Positions 51,060-63,794 of a stretch of DNA of 64,000 nucleotides are shown here, piece after piece. Numbering within the stretch: position 1 is the first letter of the stretch; each line of letters begins with the position of its first letter. Source of the stretch: Eutrigla gurnardus (taxonomy: Eukaryota > Chordata > Actinopteri > Perciformes > Triglidae); NCBI GenBank assembly GCA_963514095.1, contig OY741284.1, positions 3,806,001 through 3,870,000 of the forward strand, read 5' to 3'. The position numbers and the translations under genes were made by a program. The notes beneath the pieces are model-generated. The model was not told where the DNA came from and did not search any database. It saw nothing but the letters and a program-made list of their open reading frames with translations.

Positions 51060-54000
51060 TGGGTCTAACGGTCCATCCGCCAGGAAAGCTACCCAACTAA
51101 CTGACCAGCCATTTTTCTTTTTTGCTAGTTTTTTTTTTTGCAAAGTTAGCTTCATAATTCAAGATACATTTTTCATCTAAATGTCATCTTAGGAGCTAGT
51201 TTCATTTGCAGCGTGGTAGTAACATTTGTTTCTTGGTGGTTTGTGATTAGAACCTTAAATCTAAAACACAAACTAACTTGACTTATGTCAAATTGCATGA
51301 AGACGTAGCTCAACTAATGTCGGGTATATCTGTGGGTACAATTCGACGTCAGCATGAATCTGTCAATTAACGGAACAGACTGCTCTTCATCCCCACAGCG
51401 TTCAGACCTCCTGCCACTGCAGATTCAGACTGAGGCAAAGTAAGAATGAACGTCAACTGACTGAATAACATGTATCAGTATCATACATTTCTGTTTGAAG
51501 GATATGTTTTATGCAATAACCGGAAAAAAAAAACACATTGGCTTTTTGTCGAGGGAACTCGTGCGCTTCTATCTCCCTACAAAAATGTGTCACGCCTGCA
51601 GCACTCTATTGGAATAACATGAATCTGCAATGAAACGTATTTTCACAATCTCAGACAAAATCAGATATTTCCAGACTCCAAACTCTTATGGGCTCATGAA
51701 ACCCATTAAATCTCCTCACATGATGTCAAAACTTTACAATTTTTCAAATTTTTGGACAAGTTGATAACTTTGAGACGCAAGGTTTTGCCCCGATCTTTTT
51801 TATTGTTATTGTTTTGCCCTGATCCTGGTCTGGACCACAGGACGCATGGGAACGGCCCTTTAAACGCAGCTAATATGAGTGTAAAGGTTAGAGAGGGGAA
51901 GTAAATGTCAAGACTAATCCTGAGCAGATGGAAAACAAACAGGAACCTTTGACTGAAAGTGAATTTCTAATGTGATGAATGAATGTGGACAGGAAGGAAG
52001 TGTCTGACATACACAATATGGAGCCATGGCGATCACATTAGCCTGTTTGGGCACGGAGGGGGGGAAAAGGAAATGCACCGCTGTGACATGGATAATTGAT
52101 TCTGGCAGAACAGAAGTGTAAAACACAAACAATTATGAAGAGAGAAGAGCAGAAGAAGAAGGACGGGGAGATGAAATTCGACTGCTCTGACACAACTCAT
52201 TACGTTCGAGAGGAAAGACGGCAGTGTGAATGACAAACATGGTCGTAAAGATCAGAAATACAGCTGAGAGGCTGAGAGCTTAACAGCATGAATCAAAACC
52301 TGCAGCACAGAGAGGAGAAAGGTATCCCTGTGTTGCACTAAATACTATGAAGTCCAATAGGAACCCGGGTAAAGAGTTCAACCACCATCCCAAAGTGAGG
52401 ATGCTGTTGCCAGGCAACAAGATGTAGCTCTTTTTTCTTGCTGCAGGCTTTTTTTTTCCCCACAACATTTTTCAAGAACTCAGGAGCTTGACCTCCATTT
52501 TTAATGCAGGAATGATGAGTGAGTTTTCAAACCCTGGGCCCCTAAAAATTTGCTGGGCCAGGAAGAATCAGGGTGAAGACAAACACAGGCCTTATTATCT
52601 GTCTGACAACGTTCATTCATGTTGCAATCAAACACTAGTTATTGTATTACCGGGGCGGGACATTTTTTTTTTACTGTTATCAATGCAACTTGCCAATTCT
52701 GCTTTCAGGACGTCTAACCCACCAATTACCATTTTTGCAGATAACATTCCGTTTTCCGTCAAAGAGCCGTTGTTGACAGCAGCCACACTTTTGCAGCTTC
52801 TTTCATGTAAAAATTGAAAACCAGCTGTATGTTTATAATAAAATACAACTTACATTTTCTCCAAACCTGCAAGTTACAGGCTCGTCTCTCACTCAAAGTT
52901 GCTACAAATGTTTTTAGGGTTGTTCCTGCACGGCGTATTTTAGACTTTATCACTTTATCCTCTGCCTGAACTTCTTATTTTTGTTCAGAGCAGAATGTGA
53001 ATGTGATGTGTGTGCCAGCTTTATCATTCTTTACGTGGCAATAAACACTTAATTAAAGTAAAGCTGAAATGAAAAAAATGCCTTTTAACCCTTTGGGTGA
53101 ACAATATGTGACCAAAGAAATTACAAACAAATCAGTTCATGTTTAACTCGAACAAAATATGACACATGCTTACATCAGCTAATACCAACCGATTTCAACC
53201 AATAATATCACAACATCCTTCCACAGATTATTCTGCAGCTTGGACAGAGTGAGAGAAGGTCGTGAGCTAATCTTTTGAATGAACAATGTGTAGATGTCCT
53301 ACCTGTCTCTCCCGATCCACGTGGAAATATGTCACCATAAAAAACTCCTGAAATGCCCTTTCAGGTCGACTTGAAGCCTTTGAACCTTTGTCTCAGCACG
53401 GCCCCCAAATATCACATTTAATGCTACTATGACAAACTTTAAGATAGTGTTGATTTTGGTGGCGCTTGTGGACAAAAGTGGCCGTGTTTCTGAGCACCAG
53501 AGTCCCTTCAGTAAACCTCAATTCTGAGAGTCTGCCTCGCTCAGTCCTGGTTCTGGTTTTCCGGCGCCTCCCTTCCCTCCCTGCTGGAGTCTTTCTGGTG
53601 AACCTGGGTGCTGTAAATGGTTTCCCCTGATTCCACAGGGATTCTAACCAAATGACAAGTGTTAAGAGGTACTGTATCAAAATAGCCGATCTTCTATCTG
53701 ATGGTCTCGATAAGGTAACAGACAGGCATCAGTATAGAACCGAGAAGGTTTCAGAACCAGTTAAAAGTTAATTGTAGTAACTTTAAAGAGCTAAATAAAA
53801 TTCTGAAAACTGGACTATCACCTCATCTGACACTTCAACTCCTTTTGATGCTTCCATTCAAACATCTTCTCATTAATCCCATCTGCCTCAACTGTCACAC
53901 AAGCCTCTTCCATTGGGTCAATTTCAACGTAACATCCAGTTCAGGGTGTTTGTTCCTCGTACCACTTCAACTGCTGTCAGTGGTTCAGCATCTCAGTTCA

Positions 54001-54490
54001 TTCAAGAACACCGGCCTCAGCTGGGACTACTACATTTCCAATTCCAAAGCTTCTAATAATAAAGAATAGCAGCTTTGTAGTGGAAGAGAATGCACTTTAT
54101 TTTCTTTGGTTTAATTTCATTTAATTTAAAAGGGTAAAATGACAGAGTTTGCAGAGTTTCCGTGCAACACTGTGCAAATCCTCACTCTAATGCCTTCTTT
54201 GCCGAGTGTTAACACATCGTACAGAATCCGTTTTTCATTTAACGAAATAAGCTAAAACTGAGGTACAATTCCCAGAGCTAATCACGCTACCCATCCCCTG
54301 ACACCCAGGGAGGAATAGTGTTTTCTTTGCCTGATAGAGGACAAATTGATGAACAGCCATTGTACAAAGGACAACGAGGTCTCAGTAAAAGGGGAGCCTC
54401 TCTTTAATTCAGCTCAGCAGGGGATGGAACGAGCTGATGGGAAGTCAAACATCATGGCAGAGAAGAAGAAGAAGACGTCAGCGGTCTTAC
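51060..54490. other. intron without recognised features next to the exon
   Basis: No repeat family or exon recognised up to the donor of the 54.5 kb exon. The Ser/Pro- and Leu-rich frames here lack any recognisable domain. Confidence 0.45.
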
Positions 54491-54617
54491 CTAGCTTGGG
54501 CAGTGAGTACTGAACTTTAAAGTAGTCCTGGTAAAATCCCAGAAGCCTCTTGGTGATGTGGAGAGCGTAGTCGCCCGCTCCGCTGGCAATGGCATCCGGC
54601 CGAGCATACAAGCGGAT
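54491..54617 (-). CDS. trhde: TRHDE-like M1 aminopeptidase, exon upstream of the catalytic exon
   Basis: This internal exon of 127 bp encodes 42 residues plus the first base of an Asp codon. Seen directly: a pyrimidine-rich tract and tag acceptor immediately before 54617 on the minus strand, an opening IRLYARPDAI, a middle GDYALHITKRL, an end YSLPKL plus G, and a gtaag donor from 54490. The last G joins AC of exon 675-829 to give GAC (Asp), so phase and order agree. Known of the family: this stretch lies in the N-terminal to catalytic domain transition of M1 enzymes, just before the segment carrying the GXMEN motif. The match to mammalian TRHDE as I remember it is close over the full length. 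A read-through frame past the donor into 54414 is intronic. No further upstream exon was recognised between 54618 and 64000. Confidence 0.93.
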
Positions 54618-55263
54618 CTAAAGGGGAGAAGAAGAGAAAGAGGAATGGAATCAGGTCAGTTTTGATGGAGCTGTATTAACAAATACGGGGAGAGGAAACT
54701 GAATTAGAGACTGCTCAGCTCTGCAGAGAGCAAAATGGGATTAGGCCAAGTTTTTACACAGAGGGGGAAATTTAATTTGGCAGAGTTTACAATCAAATCT
54801 ACAAGGCGACGAGCAGAACAGCGCATATTAGACTCTACGGTGGAAATAATACAATCAGGTCGCGTTTAAGTTCAAATCTGCAGAGACGCAGAAATAAAAT
54901 ATGAGTTAGTTTTTTTGAATATCCAAATGTACACAGAGTCAAAGAAATGGAACTGGGGCAGATTTAGTTCAGGTTCAAATGAATTTACAGCTGCGAGCAG
55001 AAAACATGGATTTGTAGAAAGAGAGGGGAAGAAGTCCAATATTTCTCACAGTCAGTCAGACACATGTGAGTAATCATCAGATGCTATCATTTGAATATTT
55101 TTTTTTTTTTTTTGGTTTTCTGTTTGTGTGTTTGTATGAAATTGTGTTTTGGAAGTGTGTCAAAGGAATGTGCAGGTAAGGAGGAAGAGGAGATACAGAT
55201 TAATAAATTAATTAAATAATAATGTTATAATTAAGATAAATTACCACATAAATATTTTTAAAT

Positions 55264-55307
55264 AAATGTACTATTACTATTCAAATTATTATTCATATTA
55301 TTATTCA

Positions 55308-55352
<45 letters not shown>

Positions 55353-55441
55353 TATTATTATTATTATTATTCCAAAACATGGGTGGAATGAATACATAAA
55401 TAATAATAACAATAATAATAATAATAATAATAATAATAATC
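55264..55441. repeat. (ATT)n and (AAT)n facing microsatellites
   Basis: ATT repeats (about 55275-55370, with CAT interruptions) followed after about 30 bp by AAT repeats (55397-55440), capable of folding back. Confidence 0.92.
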
Positions 55442-56282
55442 ATCATTTTGAATGTGAATATCAATAATCTGAATATATGAATGAAAGTCTGTTGATACTC
55501 GGCTTCTCTTTCATATGTCATAGTCGTATTTATTATTGTTGGCACATTCATTGATCTTAAGTCCTTCATATCATACATATATTTCTGTGAGAAGAACTCT
55601 AATGTACAGGAAGTGGCCAATCCGAATGTACCAAGTGCTCTCCACACCATGGGGGTGATTGTGGGATTAGATTGTGCTTAGTTTGTTGAAACTTTTGTTT
55701 TGCTAAAATATTTATATTCATAGAATGATGATCCCCTTTGTGTTCAGTCGGTTGGTCCATTCAGATTTATTTTTGCATAATGTTTGGTGAAATACAAGCC
55801 CTCATTCATTTAGTGCGTCATGTTTAGGACACTTGTTGGACACTCATGTTTTCCTTTCTTGTTTATTGCAAATCAACATTTGTTTTGTCAAGTTGTTGAC
55901 GCTCATGGAATACTAATGAAATCACATTTTTGTGCTTGAAAACGATAAAATGCTTTATTGGGACTTTAAATGAAATGTGTTAGAGTTCATCTGTCTGTCA
56001 CCAACACACACACTCGCCTGCCAAACGCTGATCAATAATCAATTCTACCAGGTCACGTGATCCCAACGACCTCGACATGGCAGTGACCATGCCAGTGAAA
56101 GCCGGACATGCTGACAGTGTCATGATCTATATTTAATAATAACACAGTCGTTTTATTACAATGACAGTAATATTATAATAATATGTTTGGAAGTAAAACC
56201 TGTAAAAACAGCAGCTGTGATTCACAGTTCCAAAAGGTTCCTGGACAAGTACATAGTCATGTGGAAACCTTGTATCTCCATA

Positions 56283-56400
56283 TCAGAATCAGAATCAGGC
56301 CAAGTCTGCACACAAATACAAGCTATTTGAAAATAATATAAATAAGCAAAATAACATACAAAAGAAATAAATAATACAAAATAAACATGGTATTACATTA
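56283..56400 (-). mobile_element. LINE/SINE 3' tail remnant, minus orientation
   Basis: TCAGAATCAGAATCAGGCC is the reverse complement of the TGATTCTGA repeats that end several fish LINE families. The following A-rich stretch resembles 12880-13000. Confidence 0.45.
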
Positions 56401-57400
56401 TTTCAAAATGTTAAAATCATTTTGGCATTTTTATTCTTTTTCATAAATCGATGCTGTTGTTGAGCTTTACTTCACTAAATGATGATTTCCTCCGACTCTT
56501 AGTAGAGAAGTGTGTTCAAAATGAAATATAATAGAATATTTTCACAGCAGCAGCCTGTCTCTGGTTTAAAGCCTAACCAAGTAGTGTTGTAGTGTGTTTC
56601 ATTGAGAAACGCCACTGAATCAGAAATGGAGACCAAACACATTGGTGGTCTCCCAGAGCTCTACCATAGTATCTTACACACAAACCATATAGAGATGGTT
56701 TACAGCACAAAGAACTACAAAAGTAAACCAGCCCATTATTAACAGTGACTACAGCTCAGTCAAATTCACAATATGAACTCAGACAGGACATCGTTTGATT
56801 ACCTGCGTATTTGATTAATAATGAAGTGAATTATAATACAGGTTGACATTTGAGTAAGTGTCGGTATTTCATGAGTTGGGAGTGAGACCGGACCGGTTGC
56901 TATCAAGCCTAAAACCACTGCCGAAATTAAACACAAACCCACAAACAACATTTAAATGTTGATTGTAAACGTTTTCTTGCAAAAAAAAACAAAAAAACTG
57001 CGATCGATATAACAGGCTGTGATAGCAGCTCCATATTTGTTACTGTGGTATCAATCAGGTCTCCCTCTGCCAGAAAGCTTTCGCTTCAGTGACTCCCGAC
57101 TGATTCATTAAACTCAAGTGATTCAGACAGACAGACAGCTGCTCCATCTGAGTCCATTTTCTTGGGAAAAAATCTGAAAAAGAAGTTTCTGGGCGAAAAA
57201 GCAATTTGGCAAGTTTGCAAGAGAAAATAGGGCTGCTTCTGCTGCTGCTGTCTCATCCAATAGAGACGCAGTACACAGACACAAGTCAGAATCCCGTTCA
57301 TTCATGCTCAGTGTTCATGATTGTTTAAGAAAGAAAGGAGACTATCTTACAGTCTCATCGGCACCAGAATCAGCTGTATTCATCCAGTAAGGAGCTGAAA

Positions 57401-58175
57401 ACGACGGCGTATTAGGGCCACTGTCGAAAAAAAAAAAAAAAAACGGAGCCGAGAGAGGTGGGCAATATTCTGAGATTAAAAGTCACAAATTTGCTAGTTT
57501 TAAAGTGGCAAATTTGCGACTTTAAAACTAGCAAATTTGCGAGTTTTAAAGTGGCAAATTTGCCAGTTTATTACGATGCTAACAACCTGCATTTATGCTA
57601 GCTAACTTCGCTTCCGAATGTCGCTTTTATCTTTCTAATTAATTCATCCCAATGTGTGACGCTTTGCTAAGGCCCTTAAGGTAATGGCTATTGATGGTTA
57701 TTGTTGGTTAATTTTATATGGGCCAAATTGTCATCTTATTTGTGTTGATTGAGCAGGTAGTTTGCCTAAGCTAGCGGTAGCTTTCACTTGTTGTCATAGC
57801 AACGGCAAACATCCGGGTCAAGCTACGTGATTACTTCCTCTATGACCGCTAGCTTAGCCAAACCACCCGATCAACAAACACACATACCGTAAAATGACAA
57901 TTTGGCCCATATAAAATTAACCAACACTAACCATCAAGAGCCATCACCCTAAGGACCTTAGCAATTAATTAGAAAGATAAAAGCTACATTCATGGGAAGT
58001 TAGCTAGCATAAATGCCGGTTGTTAGCATCGTAATAAACTAGCAAATTTGCCACTTTAAAACTCGCAAATTTGCTAGTTTTAAAGTTTTGTGACTTTTAA
58101 TCTCAGAATATTGCCCACCTCTCTCGGCTCCGTTTTTTTTTTTTTTTTTCGACAGTGGCCCTAATACGCCGTTGT
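57401..58175. mobile_element. large palindromic (foldback) element
   Basis: Two long arms (about 57401-57780 and 57845-58175) are reverse complements with indels, around a loop of about 65 bp. The ends are ACGACGGCGTATTAGGGCC and its complement, followed inward by CACTGTCGA and A17 or T17-18, CGGAGCCGAGAGAGGTGGG, then GCAAATTTGC-type repeats and GTTAGCATCGTAATAAACT. No open frame of note. No certain target duplication: GAAA occurs next to both ends with a one-base offset. This is a non-autonomous DNA transposon or foldback element of unknown superfamily. Confidence 0.85.
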
Positions 58176-58642
58176 AGAAAACAAACATGGCTGCCTCAAC
58201 TTATTTGTTTTTGTGTAAAGAGGGATTTACGGAGCATTCAACGTGCACATCCTTAAAAACTCAAGCTGATCCTTTTGTCAGTTTTTCCCGCTCGTCTTCT
58301 CCCCTCTGAGTTTTTGGTGCCGACATGAATCAAACGGAGGAACGCCTCAATTATGGTTTAGTGGTCGCTCCCTGCGATCACAGCTGCCAATCACAGCTGC
58401 CAATCACAGCGCACTAAAGTAGGCGGTTTGGTTTAATTTGTCGAGAATGACGTGCTAAGAACATCTGCTTTTTGAAAGTTTGAACTTGGGTGGAGCTTAT
58501 AGAGAGGAGAAGTCCCGCCCCTTCCTGTGGATCGCCAATATCACCAAATTACATATGCTGAAAATCAGCAAAAAGTTTCTTTAACTATCAAAAATAAAAA
58601 GTACAAGTTATGCAGTAAGATGTCACCTATACCATGGCTGAT

Positions 58643-58745
58643 ATCACAATCAGCTTTATTTGGCCAAGAATGTGTCTGCTTCCAAGGAATGTATTGCTTT
58701 TGCATCATTGTACTGAACAGAATGAGAAGTAAAAGTGGGGATAAA
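58643..58745 (-). mobile_element. L2-like 3' tail remnant, minus orientation
   Basis: CACAATCAGCTTTATTTGGCC then AAGAATGTGTCTGC is the reversed 3' tail of a common fish L2-like element. Confidence 0.5.
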
Positions 58746-58940
58746 CAAAAAAAACTAAAGAAAAAAAGAACTAAAGCTAACTAAAAAACTAAATACCGAA
58801 TGGATGAATGTAAACTTGATGATTATGTGAATGTAAAGATGACTGTTCATACAGCGTGTAGGATTCATATTGACAGAGACAGATGATATGTTCATATTAA
58901 GAATCTAATTAAAAGTGTACAATTATAATCTTGAGTCCGG

Positions 58941-58967
58941 TCATATATATATATATATATATATATT
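58941..58967. repeat. (TA)n microsatellite
   Basis: Short TA run. Confidence 0.9.
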
Positions 58968-59665
58968 AGATGACATTATTAGATTCTAACTGATTATAGC
59001 AGCATGTTGAAGCTGCTCCAGGTGGAGCTGCTTTTAACTTGATATAACCCTCGGGCTCGGGCCCTACAAAAAGGTCCTCAGATAAATCTGAAGTGTCGTG
59101 AGATGATTAATGGGAGAGAGAAGCTCTGATACACAAGTTTGTTTCCAATTTTCAGACTTTCTTCTCACCTCGGTTTTTCTAGTGAACTATTAACTACTTT
59201 GCCTCCATCTTTGCAACACGTTCTCGCTCTGACCCGTCGAATAACACGACGAAGTTTCAACCTGCAGCGTGTCAACATACACTCGTTGCATGCGTAGTCT
59301 CTTCAAATAAGCTTTAGGCAAAGAGTCACATGACTATCAACACGCACGCCAAACGGTCGATGGTGTCGGACGCCGACCAAGCTGCATTGTTTGTTGCTGA
59401 AGTAGTGCATAGCGAGGCGAATGCCGTTGCCGAGGTTTTTGCAGTCGTGAATCACTTTACGGCGGTCTGGGAAAGGGAGGCGCGAGCAGACCAGGGCGTT
59501 CGGTTGGCTGCAATCTGCAGCCACACCGCTAGGGGGTGACAAATCCAGAAAAAAGCGTGCATCAAATTACACGCAAACACTGTCAGCTGACGGGTGTAGA
59601 TGATGTCACCGATCGATAGGCACGTATCAGCTGATCAAAAGAATCCGCCTGGACACAGATACAAC

Positions 59666-59858
59666 TGTGTGTGTGTGTGTGTGTGTGTCAGAGGGTTTCA
59701 CTGTCAGAGAGAAACCACCTCACTGTCAGCTGAAGGACGGCACACACACACACACACACACACTCATGACTCATCATTTTTCAGATGAAGACAGAAGCAA
59801 GTAGACACATTCACATGTAAACACATGATGATGTAATATTGCTGTATCAATGCTGTCA

Positions 59859-59926
<68 letters not shown>
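59666..59926. repeat. (GT)n, (CA)n, (CA)n cluster
   Basis: GT run at 59666-59688, CA runs at 59741-59762 and 59863-59926. GT and CA face each other. Confidence 0.92.
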
Positions 59927-59930
<4 letters not shown>

Positions 59931-60207
59931 GTAAACAGTGTCCCAGTAATGTCACTCTGCTCTCTCCGTTTCACTTCCACTCTAATAAATCCCATTTGCA
60001 GTGGGCTATAAACACGTCTGCTCCTCTTCCATCGGCATCGGTGTGTTTGTGTCACATAAAAGCCGCTTTCTAGTGGGTCACATCGAGCTGCTTTCAAACT
60101 GATCCTAGAGCAGAATTTAGTCGTGAACAGTTCTGAACCCTCACCAGAAGGAGCTCCATCGAATTCACACTGAAATCCTGATCCTGTGACAATGATGTTG
60201 ACATTAT

Positions 60208-61414
60208 GGGCCCTAATTTCCTAAACCAGGCGCAGTCGGAGCGCAGCGCACCTGCGCCACGCCGATGGGGTGTGTCCGCCTGGACTTTGCAAGTTTCGTG
60301 CATCGCGCAGGCACGCCTCCCGTCACTCCCACCCGCGCAAGTGGGAAAGAGGGAGGAGAAGAAGGCGTGAGTGGGAGACGAGGAGCAGACGAGGCGTGGA
60401 GTGGGATTAACACAGCCGATTCAGACCTTCACCAATCAAATGAGCTCCTCTCCTCACCTTTAATGCGTTAGGGGAGGTTCAGTGCAAGTTTCGTCACTTG
60501 ACAACCCGATGACAGAAGCAGCGCCGCCGCTCCCACCACGCTCATCACGCGCTGTGCGTGCGTATAGTCATAATAATTATAATACCGATATTATATCACT
60601 ATAGAAATTGTAGGCACATTTTAGGCATGTCCATCACAAAACAGGGTCAGGGCGCACAGCAGGAGACATAATAGACGAGCCGGCCGGGCCATTCATCATC
60701 ATCATCACCGTCTTCGTCATCTGCGCTCCACAGCTGCACCGGATTCCCCGTCCAACACCAGAACGGCGGGACACCGGGACCTCGCCGGCCACTCAGACCA
60801 GCTGCAGCCCCAACTCCAGTTCCAGCTCGTGGCAAAGTTGCGCGTTTCTCCACGGACACGGACACACAGACACTGTATTTTTTCAGGCATAGACGCATTT
60901 TATTAGCAGTGGATAGATATGAAAAACAGGAGAGAGAGAGGGAGATGTTTTGGTCCGAGAGGTCCAAGTTTCAGCTGTGTTTCAGTCAGGTTGAGTTTCC
61001 GTTACGCGTGCCATCCGCCTTTGATCTGACGTCAGATGTGACGGGACAATCTATATAGATATGAATTCACGTGTTGATTCAATTAGTTGCATTAAATAGT
61101 GTTTGTTGTGATTATTTATTGCATTTAAATGTGCCTGGAACTGTGGAAACCTGCCTGTGAGGTCTTGGTGACGTGTGCGCACTCCGCGCCGGTCAGCCAA
61201 ACTGCCACTCCGCCAGCTGTGATTCGCCTTTTTGCCACGAAACTTCCGCTGCACCAAGCTGAATATGTGACGCCTCCCCCTGCTGCGCCGCCACACCCAT
61301 CTTGGCGCAGGCAATCCACCAAACTGCCAAACTGACTGTGCGCAAGGCTGCGCTGGTCGAAACTTGCATTGCACCGGCTCCGCCACCCTGCGCTGCGCCA
61401 CGAAACTAGGGCCC
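60208..61414 (-). mobile_element. GGGCCC-ended non-autonomous DNA transposon, copy C
   Basis: Most complete copy (1207 bp), inverted relative to A. Ends GGGCCCTAATTTC and CACGAAACTAGGGCCC, flanked by the 3-bp duplication TAT (60205-60207 and 61415-61417). It is collinear with copy A in reverse (GTGGGAGTGACGGGAGGTG near 6480; CATCTGACGTCAGATC near 6130) and adds an interior of about 350 bp (about 60600-60940) shared with copy B. No transposase frame. CpG-rich. Confidence 0.9.
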
Positions 61415-61689
61415 TATGTGTTAGTTCTTCAATGAAGGCCATTAGGCGGAGCCAAATCCCTGCAGAGCTTTTTACAATTTGTGCAAGTTCTGAAGTGTGA
61501 TTTCTTTTTTTTTTTTGAGAACCCCAAGTCCCTCAAACAATGTTGATTGTGCGGTAAAACAATTCTCACTTGACGCTGAAGAGCTGTTGTTTCCAGAGAA
61601 GCAACGGTCCTTTTAACACCCACATAAACATTTGACGATCATGCAAAGGAGACCAGTGTAGAAGAAAAGAGTCACCTGCCTACAACAAC

Positions 61690-61920
61690 TGGAAGAGCAT
61701 CAGGCCAAGCTGCTGTACTGCTGTCTACACCCGGGGGAAGCCATCCCACGCATGTCTGCCTTCACTAACTACACAAGGAGGGAGCCCCACACAGACGTCA
61801 GCAGTATACTTCAGAGACAAGCTCCCCTCCAGGCCCCTCTGATTGCAAACAATCAGCAACTCACAGGACGCTTCCAACCGGAAAGTAAAACTGTACGCAG
61901 ATGAAACCATGGTCTCTTAG
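61690..61920 (+). pseudogene. LINE reverse transcriptase fragment (fossil)
   Basis: VKLYADETMVS at about 61885-61918 aligns with the FADDT catalytic block of reverse transcriptases, with D to E at the second Asp. The upstream sequence (CTGTCTACACCCGGGGG, TGCCTTCACTAACTACACAA) is disrupted. Low certainty. Confidence 0.4.
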
Positions 61921-62414
61921 ATTTTGATTTTTTAGTCAAAATGAATACAGAAAGAGTCATACAGATAAATTAAATATTACACAACTGGAAAGCATAGAGA
62001 TATATGAATATAAAAAAATGTAAACCCTTTCTACATAATTCATATCCTCTGTCATACGTATATTTTGTTATTTTTAGTAAATTATTTATCATTAGATTGT
62101 TTTTTGTTGATTGAGGCTTCTAATCTTGATTTGGAACCAAAAGTCACTTTTTACCGGTTCAGCTGACAAACATCACCAGCTGTGGATGATATGAGCTGCA
62201 AGTAATTAGAGTTCATTCTGTCAGGAGGAAATTGAACAATTGGCAGATGTCTACTTTAACATGCTCCCTACATTCATCTAGCCTCTCTCTTAACAATCAC
62301 ACACTTTCAGACAGCAAACGTTCTATATTCATTTTCATGAACTAAAGGGAAAGTAAAGTATTTGGAGGAAGTAGCTTGTGGGGGAAAAAAAGTCAAAAAG
62401 TAAGTCGATCTGAC

Positions 62415-62583
62415 AAATTCAAATTAATATCTCAAAATTGATATGGCAACTATATTGTAGGGTTGACATCAGTAATGTTAATTTAATTAAGCTAAACGAT
62501 ATGGGGAAAATCAAATTAATATCTCAAAATTGATATGGCAACTATATTGTAGGGTTGACATCAGTAATGTTATTTTAATTAAG
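62415..62583. repeat. direct repeat, about 75 bp at 93-bp spacing
   Basis: A segment containing AATATCTCAAAATTGATATGG and GGTTGACATCAGTAATGTTA occurs at about 62415-62490 and again at 62508-62583 with two or three differences. Confidence 0.92.
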
Positions 62584-62981
62584 AAGTGGGTAAAAGCACA
62601 ACTATAGAACCGTCTGGTAAGTTCAGAAAATGACATCATTATTACTTTAATTCTAGTCCTAGTAGATCACACGGTTATCTCAACGTGTCAAATACATATT
62701 TTGATCTGTGAGTTGAATTCACTTTTGCTCTTATTCGATTTTTCTTTTTTTTCTATTGTTTCATATATTGTATTGTTTCTTCAGTGTTTTGATTTTACCT
62801 TAGTTTTGTATTTTGTTTGGCTTCACTATGTGTCTACCTGTGTTAACTCTGCATTCGAATGTCAAAACAGCTGTTTTGAAAGGGGCCAAATTTGTCTTAC
62901 ACTTCAACAGTTATAGAACAAAATGTGACTTTCCTGATGTGAAACATTATCTTTTTAATTGAACATCATATGTGTAAATCA

Positions 62982-63062
62982 ACAGCTGGGATCGGCTCCA
63001 GCCCCCCGCGACCCTGAATACAGGATAAGCGGTAGACAATGGATGGATGGATGGATGGATGG
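62982..63062 (+). mobile_element. tRNA-derived SINE with ATGG tail, copy 5 (81-bp 3' stub)
   Basis: Flanked by the perfect 12-bp duplication ATGTGTAAATCA (62970-62981 and 63063-63074). Only CAGCTGGGATCGGCTCC to the ATGG tail is present. Confidence 0.95.
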
Positions 63063-63794
63063 ATGTGTAAATCATAGTACACTTGAAACAGTATCCAAAA
63101 ATAATATTTGTATGTGCTGTTGATTATTGTACATATTTTTATTAATTATTATTTTTTACCAAAATAAGGTCCCATAGAGGTCCACTTGAGGGGTGGGCAT
63201 ATATAATAATGAAAAATGTCCTGATTATGTGAGAGAGTTTTCTTTTTCTTTTTTTTAAATGAATGTTGCCTGTATGGATGGAATAAAATGACAGATAGTT
63301 GGAGATTTAAATCTTGATGTGGTGTAATTAATTGCATTTTTATGTTAATCCAATGCCAACATGGCCCAGTGATTAACATGTATATTTAAAAATGGCTTAT
63401 GCCGGCCCCTGTACGAGAACTACGCTTGTACTTTCTCACAGACCTCTCAGCCTTCCACCTCTGCTCTCCAGTCGCCCCAGCAGGAATGATTTTTCAATCA
63501 AAATTCTCACATTTAAATCTCTTCTCTTATTCTCCTCCCTCCACCAGAACTCATCTCGGAGCACAGCAGCCGGTGGAGTCAATATCTGCTCCGAAAGCGG
63601 AGGTTTTATTGAAACCACAGTTCTTTTGGTGGACTGGCAGCGGGCTGCTGAATTGAGAATCATCTCCTGAGGATTCCTGAAATGCCTCCAGTCATGTTCT
63701 CCCGGGTGAGGAGAAACCGGGATTCATTTTTCAAAGTATCATCACATATACATTCAAAGCATCTTCCACGACTTAAGTGTGCTTCTCGAGCCGA

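Larger units (their letters stand above)
54618..57400 (-). other. trhde: trhde intron upstream of the 54.5 kb exon (partial), first part
   Basis: No exon of the preceding TRHDE segment was recognised. It holds an ATT/AAT microsatellite pair (55264-55441) and a minus-oriented LINE tail near 56283. The remainder looks like unremarkable AT-rich intron. Confidence 0.6.

Noticed and set aside
59303..59542. Opposite-strand overlapping frames of 69 and 79 residues
   Set aside because: No motif, no splice sites matching TRHDE, and mirror-open frames are expected in GC-richer sequence.
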